Part shown: positions 9,301 to 10,849 of the stretch, in pieces | How the letters are laid out: every line of letters begins with the position of its first letter | How positions within the stretch are numbered: the stretch's first letter is position 1 | From: Hemicentrotus pulcherrimus | Lineage: Eukaryota; Echinodermata; Echinoidea; Camarodonta; Strongylocentrotidae | Length of the DNA: 10,849 bases | Assembly (NCBI GenBank): GCA_003118195.1 | Contig: BEXV01000362.1 | Coordinates: forward strand, 97,521 to 108,369 | Reading direction: 5' to 3' | The notes under the pieces: generated by a model | The model's database searches: none | The model's input: only the letters and a program-made list of their open reading frames with translations | Told to the model about the DNA's origin: nothing | Position numbers and translations under genes: made by a program

Positions 9301-10330
9301 GGTTTCTTGCAGCTTCTTCACAATTACTTGCAGGCTCCATTTCATATGTGCCTGTACGTGTGAGTTCCTGTTTGGCATTTGCACTTGGCTTCCCATCTGC
9401 ATCACGGTGGTATTGCCCGAGTGGCTCATCCATCAGAATCAGAATGAAGGCCTCATTCAAGAAGTCTGGGTCAGAAATGAGATGTACCAAGGGCTGCAGG
9501 ACATTGTTGATGAGGATGTCCTGCAAAAGGAAGACTAGTGAATCACAATGGATCACGTCAGATGGCAAGAGGGACAGGATCAAAGTGTTGGAGAGCTGCG
9601 AGAGGTGCTCTTTCTCTGCTTCCTCATTTTGCAATGCTGGGTGGAGGATGGCAAAGGTCTCATAGATGGACGCGACAGAGTGTTTCTTTGCAAAACTCCC
9701 AAGCTTGCTTGATTTACTCGCTAAGCGAGACCGACTCATTTGCAGCCTGCGAAAGATGTCAACATGAGCTCGGAGTTCATTTAGGAGAATGCACAGGAAA
9801 GCTCTTTGATCAATTTTGACGAATCTGTTTTTTATATTTTTGATCATGTCTTTGAAATGATGAAAAACGTTGTGTGAAAATTGATCATCATCACTCAAGA
9901 TCCAATACCATCCCACAACAAAGTCACGCATCATCAGTCGAACATAATCATTCAATTCCGTTTGTAAAATGGTTGGCTGGGTTTCTGAATGATCTCCATT
10001 AAACTTTGGCATTGGTATGGTCTTTTCTCCCTCATCATTACATTTTTCATTGTCAGGATGAAAAAGAGGCCTCTGTTTTGTAACATGAGGTAGGAACGAA
10101 AAGACATTTTCCCACTGAAACAAAGCAGGTCTTTTCCCGAGTTTCAAGGCGCACCACACCCCCAATACAGTCCCACATGTAAAAGTCAGCGTTGGTCCAA
10201 AACTCAAAACGCACAAATAGACAATAAAAAGACAACATATAATGGTAAATATTCTTTGCCTTGTACTAAGACTGATCATATAATTCCTCAAAATGTTCAG
10301 TCTTACAATGGTTTGGTTTGCAAACTCCAT
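201..10330 (-). CDS. SNX19-like sorting nexin, nine exons, 3' end off the window
   Basis: Join on the minus strand: 10330-8490, 7930-7735, 6797-6647, 6359-6262, 3631-3509, 2067-1777, 1425-1342, 1238-913, 388-201. Each junction has GT-AG borders and exon phases agree throughout, giving about 1,099 codons plus one base. Domain order: two membrane segments (about 27-44 and 47-63), PXA (about 121-305), long polar linker (306-640), PX (about 649-785) with RRYREF at 706-711, then nexin-C from about 804 to the edge. Family members sit in the ER membrane through the N-terminus, and their PX domain binds phosphoinositides on endosomes or lysosomes; SNX19 has been linked to ER-endolysosome contacts. 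SNX13, SNX14 and SNX25 carry an RGS domain between PXA and PX; none is visible here, so SNX19 is the best match. Human SNX19 is 992 residues; this one is longer, mainly through its linkers. Codon 514 is an in-frame TAA, so the full reading is conceptual. The gene could also be an allele-specific null or a recent pseudogene. Confidence 0.85.
389..912 (-). other. Intron 8
   Basis: A 524-bp AT-rich intron with a T-run near 610-627 and a short CA repeat near 545-553. The pyrimidine-rich acceptor tract lies at 389-425. I see no gene, RNA or recognisable transposon. Confidence 0.7.
913..1238 (-). CDS. Coding exon 8: nexin-C region
   Basis: The acceptor is ttttacaccag|TCCCAC and the donor GATAA|gtaagt. 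It enters in phase 0 and leaves in phase 2. It encodes residues 929-1036 plus two bases. MQRVMKLLVGQKHKQF and NVDVFEALFGVMSEALLN with LQGTVTILIGDLVDK are amphipathic helices. A proline run (TPSPPPPGEYDK) and an acidic Gly/Ser stretch (EGDGSDAPNE) form a loop between them. Confidence 0.8.
1342..1425 (-). CDS. Coding exon 7: 28-codon nexin-C exon
   Basis: The acceptor is ctacatatgcag|TACTTG and the donor GACAAG|gtaaca. It is phase 0 on both sides (residues 901-928), encoding HIDLCLVEMFMCFEAIDAQ. A second in-frame AG lies 9 nt inside (TACTTGCAG|TAT), so a three-residue acceptor choice is possible. The exon is small and supported only by splice signals, phase and an open, helical reading. Confidence 0.65.
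1426..1776 (-). other. Intron 6
   Basis: A 351-bp AT-rich intron between exons 6 and 7. I see no further feature in it. Confidence 0.65.
1777..2067 (-). CDS. Coding exon 6: linker and start of nexin-C region
   Basis: The acceptor is ttatttcccttcag|CTTCTG, with a strong pyrimidine tract, and the donor AAAGAG|gtacaa. It is phase 0 on both sides, 97 codons (804-900). The start, LLIHQVSGIVGTIKTILPE, looks like a helix. It is followed by a Pro/Ser/Thr-rich stretch (RPSSSRQTPPSAATTSAP) that is probably disordered, then DHWDLDDRSRIRLFGLDEMKE. A further small exon in the 1.4-kb intron upstream cannot be excluded, though none is needed for the frame. Confidence 0.8.
2068..3508 (-). other. Intron 5
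   Basis: A 1.44-kb intron, AT-rich, holding the 20-bp tandem duplication at 2242-2281, an AATTCA/TTTATTTTC-rich stretch near 2632-2672 that may be a LINE tail, and three TACATGTA octamers (3253, 3412, 3466). Short open frames on both strands in 3055-3345 look random. I found no coding exon with usable splice sites. Confidence 0.6.
2242..2281. repeat. 20-bp tandem duplication (2 copies)
   Basis: TCAAGAGATTCTTTATTTCT is followed directly by a copy differing at one base (C to T in the eleventh position). A third, partial start (TCATGAAAT) follows. Probably replication slippage in intron 5. Confidence 0.85.
3509..3631 (-). CDS. Coding exon 5: end of PX domain
   Basis: The acceptor is ttttacacag|CAACTG and the donor GATAAA|gtaagt. 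It is phase 0 on both sides, 41 codons (763-803): QLLSRPVIHNSREMAEFLAI followed by DGDGHIEFVKK. QLL...P.I..S.E...FL is the usual end of a PX domain, which continues smoothly from YLK in exon 4. This exon is isolated by the two longest introns. Confidence 0.87.
3672..3788 (+). repeat. ATT-tailed SINE-like repeat, copy 1
   Basis: A GC-richer block (GAGCCCCGTATGGCAGCC, GGGAGCGCCAGGAGGGTCAA) leads into ATAAGCGCTATACAAGAACC and then an ATT trinucleotide run. The GCGCTATA core with a simple ATT tail recurs at 8114-8150. Such endings are common on dispersed short elements in marine invertebrate genomes; I cannot name the family. Confidence 0.6.
4374..4440 (-). mobile_element. Probable LINE 3' tail
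   Basis: Read on the minus strand, this ends TTTACAATGTTTTGAAGTGG followed by AAAATAAATAAATTGAATTGAA. An AATAAATTGAATTGAA terminus is typical of 3' ends of CR1/L2-like LINEs in echinoderms, as I recall. Upstream on the same strand (to about 4620) a weak frame reads NLPTSTLLS, faintly like the end of a reverse-transcriptase ORF, but this is too degraded to assert. Confidence 0.4.
5425..5432. repeat. Target-site duplication of the hAT-like element, left
   Basis: GCAAATAC, identical to 6006-6013. The base before each copy differs in its neighbourhood, so the repeat is limited to 8-9 bp, as expected of a duplication and not of a longer homologous flank. Confidence 0.75.
5630..5776 (-). pseudogene. 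Non-LTR reverse-transcriptase fragment, frameshifted
   Basis: On the minus strand, 5711-5682 reads GVPQGSILGP, followed by LPFLIDINDL; this is motif B of the reverse transcriptase of CR1/L2/Jockey-type LINEs. Just upstream in another frame (5776-5735) is LSSWFESNPCNRSQYQFIQ, corresponding to the conserved WF-SYLSNRSQ stretch. The two are separated by fewer residues than usual and a frame change near 5722, so the copy is broken. There is no YxDD motif downstream. It is a dead remnant with no host role. Confidence 0.85.
5765..5849 (-). repeat. 85-bp repeat, copy A (inverted relative to copy B)
   Basis: Its reverse complement aligns with 7055-7136, with about six mismatches and three single-base gaps over 85 positions; both copies contain TGACTCACCACTC, TAGAACAACACTC and AAATTTGTCTGTC. 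It lies inside the hAT-like element and abuts the reverse-transcriptase fragment. Confidence 0.85.
6006..6013. repeat. Target-site duplication of the hAT-like element, right
   Basis: GCAAATAC, directly following the right terminus at 6005. Confidence 0.75.
6262..6359 (-). CDS. Coding exon 4: PX loop and helix
   Basis: The acceptor is ctttcgtgcag|GTATTG and the donor CTTAAG|gtgagt. It enters in phase 1 and leaves on a codon boundary. It encodes the rest of G730 to K762. The segment holds a proline and lysine loop (NIPKQSMLP) and the conserved helix QKRASLETYLK, with R754 at the position of the second conserved basic residue of PX domains. Together with exon 3 it is 249 nt, a multiple of three bounded by phase-0 junctions. 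Confidence 0.85.
6360..6646 (-). other. Intron 3
   Basis: A short 287-bp AT-rich intron between exons 3 and 4, with one TACATGTA (6579-6586). Nothing else recognised. Confidence 0.7.
6647..6797 (-). CDS. Coding exon 3: PX core with RRYREF motif
   Basis: The acceptor is gttcttttgtag|TATGAT and the donor AGAG|gtaagt, a near-perfect consensus. It enters in phase 0 and leaves in phase 1. It encodes residues 680-729 plus the first base of G730, including EVKRRYREFVNLHARI. The RRYREF motif is the PX signature; its arginine contacts the 3-phosphate in PI3P-binding PX domains. An acidic, Ser-rich insert (LSDDSEAAYSSKNE) precedes the motif, where family members vary. Confidence 0.9.
6949..7156. mobile_element. 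MITE with 20-bp perfect terminal inverted repeats
   Basis: TACCGTAATTAACGTTGTAT at 6949-6968 is the exact reverse complement of 7137-7156. The interior has a G-run followed by GTGTGTCTTATACACGG (7010-7029) and then copy B of the 85-bp repeat. The outer TA on each side could be the TA duplication of Tc1/mariner/pogo-type elements. Alternatively TCCAATCAC (6939-6947) and TCCAATTAC (7157-7165) could be a longer, diverged duplication, which would suggest another superfamily. No transposase is present. Confidence 0.8.
7055..7136 (+). repeat. 85-bp repeat, copy B
   Basis: Inverted counterpart of 5849-5765. It ends exactly where the right terminal inverted repeat of the surrounding element begins (7137). 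It lies in intron 2, upstream of exon 3 in transcription order, while copy A lies in intron 4. Confidence 0.85.
7293..7365 (+). mobile_element. tRNA-derived SINE head (Thr-like)
   Basis: An A-box TGGCTCAGTGG (7303-7313) and a B-box GGTTCAATACC (7346-7356, exact match to GGTTCRANNCC) are spaced as in a tRNA. The D-arm GCTC-AGTGGTA-GAGC pairs. The anticodon loop reads CTCGTAA, so the source may have been tRNA-Thr (CGT). The anticodon stem (GTGGT against CCTGA) and T-stem pair poorly, which points to a SINE head with an internal pol III promoter and not a working tRNA. It is interrupted at its 3' side by the element at 7372. Confidence 0.7.
7372..7561. mobile_element. 190-bp hAT-like MITE nested in the SINE
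   Basis: The termini CAGGCATTAAATT and, inverted from the right end (AATTTAAGCCCTG), CAGGGCTTAAATT match at 11 of 13. CTCTAG occurs immediately outside both ends (7366-7371, 7562-7567), extendable to GCTCTAGC/GCTCTAGT if the ends shift by one base. CAGGG-type ends suit hAT elements; the 6- to 8-bp duplication is slightly ambiguous. The interior has repeated AGGGCA and AGGCCA words. No coding capacity. Confidence 0.75.
7735..7930 (-). CDS. Coding exon 2: start of PX domain
   Basis: The acceptor is tcaatttcag|ACATCC and the donor ATTCAG|gtgtga. It enters in phase 2 (A completes AGA, R614) and leaves on a codon boundary (Q679). It encodes residues 614-679. EIPLEWATWRVTNLNIPTTS and KKPVVYFIIQ match the first strands of a PX domain, where the lipid-binding fold begins. 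The 5' part is linker. Confidence 0.85.
7931..8489 (-). other. Intron 1 of the coding region
   Basis: This 559-bp intron runs from donor gtaaag (8489) to acceptor tcaatttcag (7931). It contains the ATT-tailed repeat at 8078-8154. A 70-codon minus-strand frame at 8166-8378 lacks usable splice sites and looks random. Confidence 0.75.
8078..8154 (+). repeat. ATT-tailed SINE-like repeat, copy 2
   Basis: ACTCTGTAAAGCGCTCTCAAG, then GGTAAGCGCTATATGAAAGC and an ATTATTATTTTTAT tail. The GCGCTATA core and ATT tail are shared with 3750-3788, but the 5' parts differ, so these may be two families with a common 3' end. Confidence 0.6.
8490..10330 (-). CDS. Coding exon 1: membrane anchor, PXA domain and linker, with in-frame stop
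   Basis: The ATG at 10330-10328 has A at -3 and G at +4, and in-frame TGA and TAA codons lie two and three codons upstream, so it is the first available start. Residues 27-44 and 47-63 are hydrophobic and look like a membrane hairpin. PXA runs from about 121 (DYVRLMMRDFVVGWYWILS at 128-146) to about 305, ending in LISDPDFLNEAFILILMDEP. Residues 306-613 are polar, acidic and Ser/Thr-rich with basic patches such as RKVKTHRRSAS (480-490), a plausible phosphorylation region and probably disordered. The frame meets TAA at 8789-8791 after residue 513 (MDRV), then stays open for 100 codons (DSMATDDAIQSS..., ending SPSHR) to a donor CATAG|gtaaag at 8490/8489. That phase-2 end supplies AG of an AGA codon completed by exon 2, which argues that the post-stop stretch is genuine exon. 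Confidence 0.88.
8789..8791 (-). other. In-frame TAA inside coding exon 1
   Basis: The minus strand reads GAC AGA GTC TAA GAC AGC ATG G. The TAA is in the frame of the 513 codons before it and the 100 codons after it. No GT-AG pair of plausible intron length and correct phase removes it. It falls in the linker, before PX. Confidence 0.9.
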
Positions 10331-10849
10331 ACTTCATTATTTTGGCAGATCAAACATGAAATAAAAAGAAAACTTCCAACTTACGAATGCGTATAAATCA
10401 ACAGATGTCAATAACTTTGATTAGTTTGTATCAAGGCACAGTGTTAAAATAAGTCGTTTAAATATTCTTGTTAAATCCCTATAATTTCATAAAGTCGGGC
10501 AAAATTATGTATAAATCAGATTTTAGTACCATTAATATTTATTTATAACGCCAGAACATAGGTATATAATTGCTATGTGAACTTTACTTATTTCAAAAAA
10601 AATTGAGCACTCTTGTATATAGACTATCATCATTACCAAGGGTATTGTCAAAAAGCGAGGTCGTCAAAAAAGGACGAAGCGTGAATTTCCCGACACGAAG
10701 GTCAAGGTTTTCATCATAATCACGATCACATGTCAATTGAAATCAGTTCTGACCTCCCTATGTTTTCTCCTGAGTGCAAGTCAACAACACCCGCCGTTAT
10801 AGGCCGCATATACTTATCCCTCACTTAATAAAATTCCTCTAAGTCCCCC
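10331..10849 (-). promoter_or_regulatory. 5' flank or 5' UTR, promoter not resolved
   Basis: AT-rich sequence upstream of the start codon, with GC-richer stretches at 10640-10700 and 10785-10810. An out-of-frame ATG (AATGAAGTATGG) overlaps the start region. A GTAAGT at 10384-10379 resembles a donor but leaves too little room for an intron before the ATG. GTCAAAAAGCGAGG (10647) and GTCAAAAAAGGACG (10663) form a short near-repeat. I cannot place a TATA box or transcription start. Confidence 0.3.

Noticed and set aside
9270..9819. Three plus-strand frames of 79-131 codons
   Set aside because: Antisense to exon 1, with no recognisable domains, while the minus-strand PXA reading is clear.

Overview
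The window is eukaryotic genomic DNA: one split gene on the minus strand, AT-rich introns with GT-AG borders, and several layers of degraded transposons. The intron repeats (a tRNA-derived SINE with A and B boxes, small hAT-like elements, CR1/L2/Jockey-type reverse-transcriptase debris, ATT-tailed repeats ending in a GCGCTATA motif) and the frequent TACATGTA octamer suggest a marine invertebrate, most likely a deuterostome such as an echinoderm. The species assignment is inference only.

Gene. Nine coding exons, transcribed right to left from the ATG at 10330 to past the left edge, encode a sorting nexin of the SNX13/14/19/25 family: two N-terminal membrane segments, a PXA domain, a long acidic and Ser-rich linker, a PX domain with an RRYREF phosphoinositide motif, and a nexin-C domain cut by the window edge. 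There is no RGS domain between PXA and PX, so SNX19-like is the best fit. Exons (minus strand): 8490-10330, 7735-7930, 6647-6797, 6262-6359, 3509-3631, 1777-2067, 1342-1425, 913-1238 and 201-388. All eight junctions have GT-AG borders and matching phases, giving about 1,100 codons before the edge.

Main anomaly. The first coding exon carries an in-frame TAA at 8789-8791 (codon 514), between the PXA and PX halves. The frame is open again for 100 codons after it and joins exon 2 in phase. An ATG in good initiation context lies six bases past the stop. Possible explanations are an allele or assembly error, readthrough, a truncated PXA-only product, or a split into two products.

Intron repeats, left to right: a 20-bp tandem duplication (2242-2281); an ATT-tailed repeat (3672-3788); a probable LINE 3' tail (4374-4440); a 573-bp hAT-like element with a perfect 8-bp target duplication (5433-6005) containing a frameshifted reverse-transcriptase fragment; an element with 20-bp perfect terminal inverted repeats (6949-7156); a tRNA-derived SINE head (7293-7365) interrupted by a 190-bp hAT-like MITE (7372-7561); and a second ATT-tailed repeat (8078-8154). 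An ~85-bp segment shared in inverted orientation by the 5.4-6.0 kb and 6.9-7.2 kb elements brackets exons 3 and 4, whose combined 249 nt are a multiple of three. The 519 bases upstream of the ATG (10331-10849) show no gene.
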